From positions 1,645 through 8,496 of the forward strand of contig DMRV01000272.1 of assembly GCA_003456455.1 (NCBI GenBank): DNA of 6,852 nucleotides, read 5' to 3'. The notes under the pieces are model-generated. The model did no database searches and was not told the origin of the DNA. It saw only the letters and a list, made by a program, of their open reading frames with translations. Origin of the DNA: Flavobacteriales bacterium. Its GTDB lineage: Bacteria > Bacteroidota > Bacteroidia > UBA10329. Position numbers and translations under genes: made by a program. Positions 1-5,745 of the stretch are shown one piece after another. Each line of letters opens with the position of its first letter. The stretch's first letter is position 1.

Positions 1-242
1 TCAGATTTCCAATCCCCATCCTCATCTACAACTGCGTAAACTTTGCCTTCGTTCCTACTTCCCACGAAAATCACACCTTTCGGACCTTGCGCCAGCGAAC
101 GTGCATTCTCTACTTCCGTAGCATAAAGTTCAATCTTAAAACCTTCGGGAAGTTTAATTTCATGAAGCATATCCTCAATTTTTTGTGCTTGAACACAAAA
201 AGCTGAACTAATGAGAAGAAGGAAAATCGATAACAGTTTCAC
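1..242 (-). CDS. Secreted sorbosone/glucose dehydrogenase-like beta-propeller protein, N-terminal part (truncated by window edge)
   Basis: Only the first 80 codons are present; the gene continues past the left edge. The start is a GTG at 242-240 that overlaps the stop of the upstream hydrolase (GTGA). No in-frame ATG lies upstream before a stop at 278-276. From GTG the protein opens with a clean Sec signal peptide of about 20 residues (basic Lys2, a Leu/Ile/Phe core, then 'VQAQ'), which supports this start. The mature part begins with an 'IKLPEGFKIELYA' segment and then 'GPKGVIFVGSRNEGKVYAV'. This is how PQQ-dependent glucose/sorbosone-dehydrogenase-family six-bladed propellers usually begin (family recall; most are roughly 400 residues). 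It is therefore probably a periplasmic or secreted sugar or aldose oxidoreductase, but the catalytic and Ca/PQQ-binding residues lie outside the window. Membrane-bound-dehydrogenase or NHL-type propellers are alternatives. The overlap implies co-translation with the hydrolase. Confidence 0.72.
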   Translation of the reverse strand, partial: MKLLSIFLLLISSAFCVQAQKIEDMLHEIKLPEGFKIELYATEVENARSLAQGPKGVIFVGSRNEGKVYAVVDEDGDWKS

Positions 243-1087
243 TTTAGCTCTTTTATAAATTGAAGTGTTAGTTGATTAAACTTTTCAGGCTCTTCAAACT
301 GTGGAACATGACCACATTTTTCAAACGTTTCGAAGCGCGCATTTGGCACCAAAGCATGAATTTTTTGTCCGTAACTGTATGGCAAAACCGCATCTTCTTT
401 TCCCCATAAAATGAGTTTAGGAATATCAAGTTTGTTCAATCGTTCGTAATGCGGCACATGATTTTCTAGCATGAAATTCCGTAGTGTACTGAGTATGGCA
501 CGCTTGGAGCCCTTAATGACCATAGGAGCCGAAAACCACTTTGCAAAACCGCTATGTTTTTTCTTATCAAACACTCCCTTCATTGGAGCATGTTTGAAAA
601 TAGTACCGCCCAAAGTTCCAATTAAAGCTTCTCCTATTCCTTTTGGCTGCACAATCCGAATTCCCGGGTCTTTCGGAGTTGGAATTCCGTAGCAATCAAC
701 CAAGAATATTGACTTTACTTTATCTGGATGATGACTGGCAAAACGTGTGCTTATTGCACCTCCCATTGAGATTCCAACTAAATGGAATTTTTCTTTAATA
801 CCAACAAATTCAATCAAATCAGATACTTGAGCCATAAAGAGTTCACTTCCATGCTCTCCTTTTACTCGTTCAGAAAAACCACGTCCGTAAAGGTCAAAAC
901 GGAGCACCCGATAACCTTGCTCTATCAAGAATTTAAACTGATAATCAAAAACATGCATGTGGCCAATTAGCCCATGAATAAGCACAACTACGTCTCCGCT
1001 TTCCGGCCCAGCAAACTCGTAACGCACCTTTCCGTTAGAAAGTTGAGCATACGCTCCGTGCTGTTCCATTTCCTTCAAAATGCTCAT
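239..1087 (-). CDS. Alpha/beta hydrolase (serine hydrolase), 282 aa
   Basis: This is a complete alpha/beta-hydrolase of normal length. The catalytic set is visible: HG at residues 38-39 (oxyanion-hole region), nucleophile-elbow G-I-S-M-G-G with Ser107, acid Asp232 in 'WGKEDAVLP', and His260 in 'CGHVPQFEEP'. A 'FDLYGRGFS' strand-loop sits at 64-72. A cap region of about 130-215 carries several basic residues. No signal peptide is seen, so it should be cytoplasmic. The fold covers esterases, C-C bond hydrolases, haloperoxidase-like and lipase-like enzymes, and the substrate cannot be read from this sequence. The ATG at 1087-1085 is preferred. A second Met at residue 7 is possible but would trim little. 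Upstream there is only a GAGGT immediately before ATG, too close for a classical ribosome site, as is common in Bacteroidota. Its stop overlaps the GTG start of the sorbosone-dehydrogenase-like gene, so the two form an operon. Confidence 0.93.
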   Translation of the reverse strand: MSILKEMEQHGAYAQLSNGKVRYEFAGPESGDVVVLIHGLIGHMHVFDYQFKFLIEQGYRVLRFDLYGRGFSERVKGEHGSELFMAQVSDLIEFVGIKEKFHLVGISMGGAISTRFASHHPDKVKSIFLVDCYGIPTPKDPGIRIVQPKGIGEALIGTLGGTIFKHAPMKGVFDKKKHSGFAKWFSAPMVIKGSKRAILSTLRNFMLENHVPHYERLNKLDIPKLILWGKEDAVLPYSYGQKIHALVPNARFETFEKCGHVPQFEEPEKFNQLTLQFIKELK

Positions 1088-1091
1088 ACCT

Positions 1092-1099
1092 CAAATTTA
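1092..1099 (-). promoter_or_regulatory. Candidate Bacteroidota -7 box for the hydrolase operon
   Basis: On the minus strand the sequence reads TAAATTTG, an exact match to the Bacteroidota -7 consensus TAnnTTTG. It lies 4 bases before the hydrolase ATG, so the transcript would be nearly leaderless. No TTTG/TTG -33 element sits at the usual 17-23 base spacing; the nearest TTTG is about 29 bases away (1132-1129). A chance match in AT-rich DNA is quite possible. Confidence 0.3.
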
Positions 1100-1196
1100 T
1101 TAAACAAGCCGTCACTTTACGCCTATTTCAAACTCTAAAATGATAAGTCCGTAGCAAGTTCAAGGTTATACTCGTCCAAGAATTATTCAACCTTAT

Positions 1197-1204
1197 TTAC
1201 TTTG
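1197..1204 (+). promoter_or_regulatory. Candidate -7 box for the YggS-family gene
   Basis: TTACTTTG matches the Bacteroidota -7 consensus TAnnTTTG at five of six defined positions and ends 8 bases before the ATG at 1213. It would give a very short leader. No clear -33 TTG is visible about 19 bases upstream. It is the best plus-strand candidate in the 125-base divergent region but is weak on its own. Confidence 0.28.
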
Positions 1205-1212
1205 CGCTCAGA

Positions 1213-1890
1213 ATGGGAGAAATTGCCAAAAATCTAACTGAAATAAAATCGGGAATACCTGAGAACGTAACGCTTGTTGCGGTTTCCAAAACGAAGCCAA
1301 ATGAGGTTTTGATGGAAGCTTACGAAGCAGGACAACGGATTTTCGGTGAGAATCGTGTACAGGAGTTGATTCCGAAATCAGAAACACTGCCAAAGGATAT
1401 TGAGTGGCACATGATTGGGCATTTACAGAGTAACAAGATCAGACACATTGCTCCATTTGTTAGTTGCATCCATTCCGTTGATAAGGTTAAGTTGCTTCGC
1501 GAAATCAATAAACAAGCCGCAAAGAATAACAGGGTGATTCGTGTGCTGCTTCAATTCCACGTTGCACAAGAAGAAACCAAGTTTGGCTTGAGTTTGGAGG
1601 AAGCGGAAACGTATCTCAAATTATCTGAATTTGCGGACTTGAACAACATTGAAATTGCTGGAGTGATGGGAATGGCCACTTTCACGAATGATGAAGCTCA
1701 GGTCAGAAACGAATTCAAGGTATTGAAAAGCATTTTTGACAAGCTAAAAACTAGCTTCTTCTCAGACCAATCTTCATTCAAGGAAATTTCGATGGGCATG
1801 TCTGGCGACTACAAGATTGCCATGGAAGAAGGAAGCACCATGGTTAGGGTTGGCAGTTCAATTTTTGGAACTCGACACGTGGTTGGCTAG
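1213..1890 (+). CDS. yggS: YggS/PLPBP-family pyridoxal 5'-phosphate homeostasis protein, 225 aa
   Basis: This is a full-length member of the YggS/YlmE/PROSC family, a single-domain cytosolic PLP-binding TIM-barrel protein resembling the N-domain of alanine racemase. Hallmarks in order: 'VAVSKTKP' with the PLP Schiff-base lysine Lys26, 'FGENRVQEL' (44-52), 'WHMIGHLQSNK' (65-75), 'QEETKFGL' (119-126), 'GVMGMATF' (150-157), and the phosphate-binding end 'SMGMSGDY' (193-200) and 'VRVGSSIFG' (211-219). The family has no known catalytic reaction. It buffers and delivers PLP and affects amino-acid and keto-acid balance. The length is normal (about 220-235). The ATG at 1213 is the only sensible start. 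It is followed by a non-coding stretch, so it appears to be transcribed alone or as the last gene of its unit, divergent from the hydrolase operon. Confidence 0.96.
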   Translation: MGEIAKNLTEIKSGIPENVTLVAVSKTKPNEVLMEAYEAGQRIFGENRVQELIPKSETLPKDIEWHMIGHLQSNKIRHIAPFVSCIHSVDKVKLLREINKQAAKNNRVIRVLLQFHVAQEETKFGLSLEEAETYLKLSEFADLNNIEIAGVMGMATFTNDEAQVRNEFKVLKSIFDKLKTSFFSDQSSFKEISMGMSGDYKIAMEEGSTMVRVGSSIFGTRHVVG

Positions 1891-1891
1891 T

Positions 1892-1911
1892 TCCGACTTG
1901 GCTTAATCGGA
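1892..1911 (+). terminator. Weak hairpin just after the yggS stop codon
   Basis: TCCGA (1892-1896) and TCGGA (1907-1911) form a 5-bp stem with a 10-base loop, starting two bases after the yggS stop codon. No T-tract follows, so it is not a convincing intrinsic terminator. It may only be part of the larger folded region that begins at 1915. Confidence 0.25.
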
Positions 1912-1914
1912 GCA

Positions 1915-2058
1915 CCGCTTTATGGACTGCGAACATTCACTATTGATTTTCAAAAGAGTTCGCGAATGCTTCGCGTTTAAAGCGGCATCCTTTTCTGAGG
2001 AACGAAGAAAAGATACAACGGAAAACCAGGCCCACGCTTTTGGGCAGGGAAAGCGCCC
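1915..2058. repeat. Nested palindromic intergenic element (candidate dispersed repeat or structured RNA)
   Basis: Most of the 319-base gene-free stretch (1891-2209) is this element. It contains an ordered set of complementary segments. CCGCTTTA 1915-1922 pairs exactly with TAAAGCGG 1978-1985. Inside it, GCGAACATTC 1929-1938 pairs with 1964-1974 (ten pairs, C1969 bulged). Next, AT+CTTTTCT (1987-1996, C1989 bulged) pairs with AGAAAAGAT 2006-2014. Then GCCCA 2030-2034 pairs with TGGGC 2041-2045, or alternatively GGGC 2042-2045 pairs with GCCC 2055-2058. A local hairpin CGCGAA-TGC-TTCGCG (1961-1975) competes with the second stem. Wording such as 'GCGGCATCCTTTTCT' and 'AGATACAACGG' resembles an intergenic element I recall from flavobacterial genomes (memory, not checked). 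A 60-codon frame through it (1922-2104) has no protein-like character. The rest of the stretch, 2059-2209, is AT-rich leader for the next gene with no clear feature. Confidence 0.6.
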
Positions 2059-2209
2059 TAATTACATAATGAACAATATGCCGTTAAGACTTATTAATGT
2101 TTAGGATGTACAGGTTTCGATGTAATACCTATATTTCACGCCAATAGTAATGGCTCAGATTGAACGGAACAATGTTTGATATGAGTTGGAAAATTGAATA
2201 AAACAAGAC

Positions 2210-2434
2210 ATGGGAAGACCTCCTACTAGACCGAAGAAACTGAAGGACGGATATTATCTGGAAGTAAGAAACACCGGTTCGAATAGCGGAATTAAAATCC
2301 GTAGAGATACTGAAGCAGAAATGATGGTTGCCGTAATGGACTACGAAAAGTCTAAGGACGTAGTTATTTTAGGTGAATCTGTAAACGGAAAGTTCGTTAA
2401 GGATTCAAAGCCTTTGAAGAAGAAAAAGAAGTAA
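2210..2434 (+). CDS. Small basic conserved hypothetical protein, 74 aa ('MGRPP' protein)
   Basis: The protein is small, soluble-looking and strongly basic. It opens with 'MGRPPTRPKKLKDGYY', has a middle section 'NTGSNSGIKIRRDTEAEM' followed by 'YEKSKDVVILGE', and ends in a run of five lysines. I recognise it as a type of short protein conserved in Flavobacteriia with no known function (family recall). The GRPP next to Arg/Lys residues resembles an AT-hook core, so nucleic-acid binding is a guess. There is no signal peptide or membrane segment. The ATG at 2210 is followed by sensible coding sequence and is preceded by an A-rich leader without a Shine-Dalgarno sequence. It lies 29 bases upstream of tag in the same direction, so co-transcription is likely. 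It is not an ORF shadow: nothing credible overlaps it, and its sequence pattern looks conserved. Confidence 0.78.
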   Translation: MGRPPTRPKKLKDGYYLEVRNTGSNSGIKIRRDTEAEMMVAVMDYEKSKDVVILGESVNGKFVKDSKPLKKKKK

Positions 2435-2442
2435 GCTTCTTT
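2425..2442 (+). other. A/G-rich hairpin spanning the stop codon of the 74-aa gene
   Basis: AAAGAAG (2425-2431) and CTTCTTT (2436-2442) form a perfect 7-bp inverted repeat whose 4-base loop contains the TAA stop. It has only two G-C pairs and is followed by a pyrimidine-rich stretch (TCTCCATTTCATTT). It could be a weak attenuator between the small gene and tag, or simply a by-product of lysine codons followed by their complement. Confidence 0.25.
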
Positions 2443-2463
2443 CTCCATTTCATTTAGAGTGTG

Positions 2464-3036
2464 ATGAGTGTAAAAAGATGTGATTGGGTTTCTGACGACC
2501 CAATCTACATTGCTTATCATGATGAAGAATGGGGCGTTCCAGTTCATGACGAACAACGCCTATTTGAGTTCCTTATTCTCGAAACCTTCCAAGCTGGATT
2601 AAGTTGGATTACAATTCTACGTAAGCGTGAAACATTTCGTGCTTCGTTTAATAATTTCGACTACAAGAAAGTTGCGCTTTACGATGAAGACAAAGTAGCT
2701 TCTCTTTTACAAGACACGGGCATTATCAGAAACAAACTAAAGGTTAAATCTGCCATTTCTAACGCGCAAGCCTTTTTGGAAGTTCAAAAAGAGTTTGGCT
2801 CATTTGACAATTACATTTGGGGATTTGTAAACGGGAAACCGATTCAGAACGATTTCTCATCTATGACTGATGTCCCGCCCAAAACAGAGTTAGCCGAATT
2901 AATTAGCAAGGATCTGAAGAAGCGGGGATTCAAGTTTGTAGGTCCAACGGTTGTTTATGCTCATATGCAAGCAACTGGCATGGTAAACGACCACACCACC
3001 GACTGTTTTAGGTACAAAGAGGTTCAGGAAGCTTGA
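2464..3036 (+). CDS. tag: DNA-3-methyladenine glycosylase I (Tag), 190 aa
   Basis: Cytosolic base-excision-repair enzyme that removes 3-methyladenine from DNA. The whole family signature is present: 'RCDWVSDDPIYIAYHDEEWG' near the start, 'ETFQAGLSW' (40-48), and 'HTTDCF' at the end. With the ATG at 2464 as start, zinc ligands fall at Cys6, His19, His177 and Cys181, and base-pocket residues at Trp8, Tyr18, Glu40 and Trp48. These correspond to E. coli Cys4, His17, His175, Cys179, Trp6, Tyr16, Glu38 and Trp46 with a constant offset of two, so no residue is lost and no indel separates the sites. A GTG directly upstream (2461) is possible, but the ATG is the natural choice. The gene follows the 74-aa protein by 29 bases. 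Its last 13 bases overlap the 3' end of the convergent glycosyltransferase gene. Confidence 0.96.
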   Translation: MSVKRCDWVSDDPIYIAYHDEEWGVPVHDEQRLFEFLILETFQAGLSWITILRKRETFRASFNNFDYKKVALYDEDKVASLLQDTGIIRNKLKVKSAISNAQAFLEVQKEFGSFDNYIWGFVNGKPIQNDFSSMTDVPPKTELAELISKDLKKRGFKFVGPTVVYAHMQATGMVNDHTTDCFRYKEVQEA

Positions 3037-4229
3037 ACTGGTTTCGATTCAGGGTTCTTTCTCAGGATTGAAAAAGCTGTCCAACTTACTAGAAACCCAA
3101 TCAATCCTGCTACAATTGAAAGCAGAATTGCTCCGATTACGTATTGAATGAAGTTGTCGTGGATATTATCAAGCGACAACTCGGATAACTGGTCAAACGG
3201 AATGGGTTCTGCATCTGAAAATGGTTGCCCCATCAGATAACTGAAGAAGATGATGAAGGGAATTAACGGTGGCAAACTGATGTTTGCTGCTGTTATGAAT
3301 AACACCTTATTCATCCGCAGAAAAATGGCTGTTGGAATCCCAATCAACAGTTGAAATCCCCAGATTGGCAGTAGCCCCATGAAAAATCCAAAACCAATAC
3401 TTACTGCTTTGCGTAGATTGGTTTCTTCTGGTTTTATGGCTTCTTCTTTTATCAGCTTGAACAGCTTCCCTTTGAGTAATAACCTTCTTGGTAGATGATA
3501 AGCCGCTGTGAGAATTGTGAACCAAGCATTTAAGAAACTGATACGCGTAAAATCTGGCCCTGGACGGAAATGTGACACCCTTTCGTCTGGGTCATACTTC
3601 ACTTGGATTGGAACAGAAACAAACGGTACATCTCGCCAAGCAAGTTTTACAATCACTTCAATTTCGAACTCAAAACGAGTAGTGAAGAAGTTAATGTGGG
3701 CAATTTTCTTTAGGGGATACAAACGGAAACCTGTTTGCGTGTCGGGCATATAAATGCCCGTTTGTAAGCGGAACCAAAAATTGGAAAACCTATTGGCGAA
3801 ACCATTCTTGGCTGGCATGCCTTCTGCTTCCAAATTTCGTGCTCCCATAATCACCGCATCTGGGTGTGTTTTGTGCACTTCAATAAACTTCGGAATGTCA
3901 TTCGCAAAATGCTGACCATCACTATCTATGGTAATGGCATAGTGGTAACCTAGGTCCAAGGCTTTTTGAAAGCCCATTCTCAGCGCATAGCCCTTCCCTT
4001 TATTTGGGGAATAATCGATTCGATAAATCCTGTCTTCGAATTGATTTAGAATCTCAGGAGTATCGTCAGTTGCTCCATCATTCACAACAATCACATCGTT
4101 GCTGTATTCTAGCACGCTTTCAATTACCCTAGCAACGGTTTTGTGATTGTTGTACGTAGGCACAATTACACAGAATCCCATCTGCTTTAATTCGGAACGG
4201 TATTTCTCCAAATCAACCGAAGATGCCAT
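3024..4229 (-). CDS. Family 2 glycosyltransferase fused to a DUF2062 membrane domain, 401 aa
   Basis: The N-terminal GT2 domain (about 18-240) is of the dolichyl-phosphate-mannose-synthase type. It has 'VPTYNN' (23-28), 'VVNDGATDDT' (48-57), the metal/nucleotide-sugar motif 'IDSDGQH' with D102 and D104, and 'DTQTGFRLYP' (163-172). A basic linker (249-264) leads to a DUF2062 domain (about 268-390) with hydrophobic segments near 277-300, 308-334 and 362-388. It is thus an inner-membrane enzyme with its catalytic domain in the cytoplasm. Acceptor and donor cannot be read from this sequence; polyprenyl-phosphate or a lipid/polyene acceptor is plausible. DUF2062-containing GT2 proteins occur in flexirubin/aryl-polyene clusters (recall), which fits the hotdog and LolA-like neighbours. 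The ATG at 4229 overlaps the upstream hotdog gene by 17 bases; Met17 is a possible later start. It is the last gene of the operon and ends inside the 3' end of tag. Confidence 0.9.
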   Translation of the reverse strand: MASSVDLEKYRSELKQMGFCVIVPTYNNHKTVARVIESVLEYSNDVIVVNDGATDDTPEILNQFEDRIYRIDYSPNKGKGYALRMGFQKALDLGYHYAITIDSDGQHFANDIPKFIEVHKTHPDAVIMGARNLEAEGMPAKNGFANRFSNFWFRLQTGIYMPDTQTGFRLYPLKKIAHINFFTTRFEFEIEVIVKLAWRDVPFVSVPIQVKYDPDERVSHFRPGPDFTRISFLNAWFTILTAAYHLPRRLLLKGKLFKLIKEEAIKPEETNLRKAVSIGFGFFMGLLPIWGFQLLIGIPTAIFLRMNKVLFITAANISLPPLIPFIIFFSYLMGQPFSDAEPIPFDQLSELSLDNIHDNFIQYVIGAILLSIVAGLIGFLVSWTAFSILRKNPESKPVQAS

Positions 4230-4575
4230 TCAGCTTGAAATAATTTGTTTCCCCAGCAGAACCAACGCACACAAACATTTCAGTTCCATTTCGCTCCTTG
4301 AAGTCGAAATTTAGCTTCAGTTTATTCACTTGTGTAGGGTCAATTACGGATAGAAATTTAATTTGGCGAAACTCAGCAACCCTTTTTTCGCCATTGGTCA
4401 ATCTCATTGCTTCATCAAGTACCATTTGGGTTAGCGCAGCACCGGGTGCCACAGGTTTGCCAGGAAAATGACCTGCGTAAACTTCATGTTCCTGATTGAG
4501 TTCGATGTTCAAATTGAACCCTGATTCAGTCTTCTCTTCAGAAACCAATTTGTAAAACCCCACTAACGCTGTCAT
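4213..4575 (-). CDS. FabZ/ApeI-like hotdog 3-hydroxyacyl-ACP dehydratase-type protein, 120 aa
   Basis: This is a single hotdog domain. The key signature is 'GHFPGKPVAPG' at 35-45, the FabZ active-site motif with catalytic His36. In canonical FabZ the catalytic Glu lies 14 residues after the His; here that position is Gln50 ('ALTQM'). The flanking 'LDEAMRLTN' helix and the 'FRQIKFLSVIDP' strand (69-80) are normal for the fold. At 120 residues it is shorter than housekeeping FabZ (about 145). It most likely dehydrates, or binds, a 3-hydroxyacyl-ACP during polyene or fatty-chain synthesis in the cytoplasm. Small versions of this protein are regular members of aryl-polyene/flexirubin clusters (recall). 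Its ATG shares one base with the preceding stop (TAATG), and its stop overlaps the next gene by 17 bases, so translation is tightly coupled. Confidence 0.85.
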   Translation of the reverse strand: MTALVGFYKLVSEEKTESGFNLNIELNQEHEVYAGHFPGKPVAPGAALTQMVLDEAMRLTNGEKRVAEFRQIKFLSVIDPTQVNKLKLNFDFKERNGTEMFVCVGSAGETNYFKLNGIFG

Positions 4576-5138
4576 TACTTTTTCTTCAACGGTTCTAATA
4601 TGATTGAGACAGCAAACCCTTGGTGGTCTATCCTCATTTTGTCAATCTCCTGCTCCCCACGTTCATACTTAACTATTTTCGAAGGTCGATGCCGTTTTCC
4701 GACAATCTTAACCGAGACTAATTTATCGCTTTCGAAAACAGGTAAAAGTGTCTTTTTGTTCCACTTCCATTCGTTCCCCAAATCAACAAATTTATCGTCA
4801 TACTGATAATGAGCAAAGAGCAACAAAATATCTTCTGCCATCATTCCGAAAATGTGACGCCCGCCCAATTTATCTATTGCATAAATCTTTTTCCATCGGC
4901 TATTTTTCCAACGCATTTCCAGTAGGTTATTTCCCATTGGAGATGTGAATGAAACATGCAAAACATCGTTACGCTTATGACTTACAGCTAAAAAGCCATT
5001 AATGGAATTCCCAGTAATCTTGAATTCAGCCTTGTAGATTGCCTCCTTCCCTTTCGGAAGAATCTCAACACCGTTTTCTGGAGTCTGTGCTTGAACGGTT
5101 GCTGTAAGCAGACTAAAAATCAGCAAAAGCAGCCGCAT
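4575..5138 (-). CDS. Exported protein of unknown family, LolB/DUF3261-like by size and context, 187 aa
   Basis: A Sec signal peptide occupies residues 1-18 (M-R, five Leu/Ile, 'TATVQAQ'), with cleavage likely after VQA. The mature part of about 170 residues is beta-rich and basic, with 'AIYKAEFKITGNSINGFLAV' (33-52) followed by 'VSFTSPMGNNLLEMRWK' (62-78). This resembles the opening of LolB/DUF3261-type proteins, in which a core strand is followed by 'GMxLFDF'-like sequence, but I do not recognise the family firmly. It contains no cysteine at all, so it cannot be a lipoprotein, unlike LolB. It probably works in the periplasm as partner of the LolA-like protein directly upstream. Its first 26 bases overlap the end of that gene, and its stop overlaps the hotdog ATG by one base. 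The ATG at 5138 is fixed by the signal peptide. Confidence 0.8.
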   Translation of the reverse strand: MRLLLLIFSLLTATVQAQTPENGVEILPKGKEAIYKAEFKITGNSINGFLAVSHKRNDVLHVSFTSPMGNNLLEMRWKNSRWKKIYAIDKLGGRHIFGMMAEDILLLFAHYQYDDKFVDLGNEWKWNKKTLLPVFESDKLVSVKIVGKRHRPSKIVKYERGEQEIDKMRIDHQGFAVSIILEPLKKK

Positions 5139-5739
5139 CTATCTTTTCGTTTACTACGATGTTTGAGAACCGAATATCCGTCATATCTCCTGAAGGATCC
5201 GTGAGCGTTACTTTATGCAACATAGAACCTTCAATTGAAAACTCCACTTCAATCTGCTGAATAAACTCTTTCAGGTTTTTAGCCTTCGGCTGAAGCTGAA
5301 TTCGAATGCCACTTTCATTCGCAAAGAAAGCCGTCTTGTAGTTCGAATTAGTCATAATTGAACCATCAATACAGCCAAGAATAATCTCCTTTACTTGACG
5401 AAGAATCTGGTTCATTCCTTTATACTTCTTCTCCTCACCCTCTTCCTTCAAACGCATCGAATTCTCATTAATGAGAATGATATACTCGATTGGCTCTTTG
5501 AACTCCCAACGGAGTTTACTCTCTTTCTGATAAAGAAAAACGCCTTCTGAAATCAGTTTTTCTGTTAAGAATGAAAATCCCTTTTCCTGCTTGATGTCGC
5601 CTTTTATTGACTCCATTTTAGCCAAAGCTGACTTCAATTCGGTCAGATTAGAATCATCAGCGCTTAGTGTCTTCCATTCTTGAGCCGAAAGGAAAAACGG
5701 AAATAAGATTAAAAGGAAGAGCGGAAGAGTTCTAGACAT
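5113..5739 (-). CDS. LolA-like periplasmic outer-membrane lipoprotein carrier, 208 aa
   Basis: A signal peptide occupies residues 1-19 ('MSRTLPLFLLILF', then 'FLSAQ'). The body follows the LolA/LppX pattern: 'IKGDIKQEKGFSFLTEKLIS' (46-65), 'GVFLYQKESKLRWEFKEP' (66-83), a mid helix around 'MNQILRQVKEIILG' (109-122), and the final 'GDMTDIRFSNIVVNEKIDAAAF' region (184-205). LolA-type proteins bind acyl chains in an open beta-barrel and ferry lipoproteins or lipids across the periplasm. The version in a biosynthetic operon probably carries the operon's own lipid or polyene product rather than general lipoproteins. A GTG two codons upstream (5745) directly abuts the previous stop; I prefer the ATG at 5739 for signal-peptide quality. 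It lies 6 bases after the HMA gene and overlaps the next gene by 26 bases. Confidence 0.9.
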   Translation of the reverse strand: MSRTLPLFLLILFPFFLSAQEWKTLSADDSNLTELKSALAKMESIKGDIKQEKGFSFLTEKLISEGVFLYQKESKLRWEFKEPIEYIILINENSMRLKEEGEEKKYKGMNQILRQVKEIILGCIDGSIMTNSNYKTAFFANESGIRIQLQPKAKNLKEFIQQIEVEFSIEGSMLHKVTLTDPSGDMTDIRFSNIVVNEKIDAAAFADF

Positions 5740-5745
5740 AAACAC

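Noticed and set aside
471..692. Plus-strand frames inside the hydrolase gene (also 782-970)
   Set aside because: They are antisense to a complete, motif-intact hydrolase and show no domain.
1162..1194. Inverted repeat AAGGTT (1162-1167) / AACCTT (1189-1194) in the divergent promoter region
   Set aside because: It is only 6 bp with a 21-base spacer, easily expected by chance; there is no second copy to suggest an operator.
1208..1508. Minus-strand frames inside yggS
   Set aside because: They are antisense shadows of a clear YggS-family gene.
1922..2104. A 60-codon plus-strand reading frame after yggS
   Set aside because: It runs straight through the palindromic element, has no protein-like pattern or recognisable family, and is better explained by the structured DNA/RNA.
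2130..2178. TATATTTC (2130-2137) and AATGTTTG (2171-2178) as -7 boxes for the MGRPP gene
   Set aside because: Each matches five of six consensus positions, but neither has a -33 TTG at proper spacing. I could not choose between them.
2404..2418. Palindrome TTCAAA-GCC-TTTGAA inside the MGRPP gene
   Set aside because: It is a short AT-rich stem within coding sequence with no T-tract; probably codon coincidence.
2341..2556. Minus-strand frame across the MGRPP gene and the start of tag
   Set aside because: Its poly-Phe run is simply the complement of lysine codons. It overlaps two well-supported genes.
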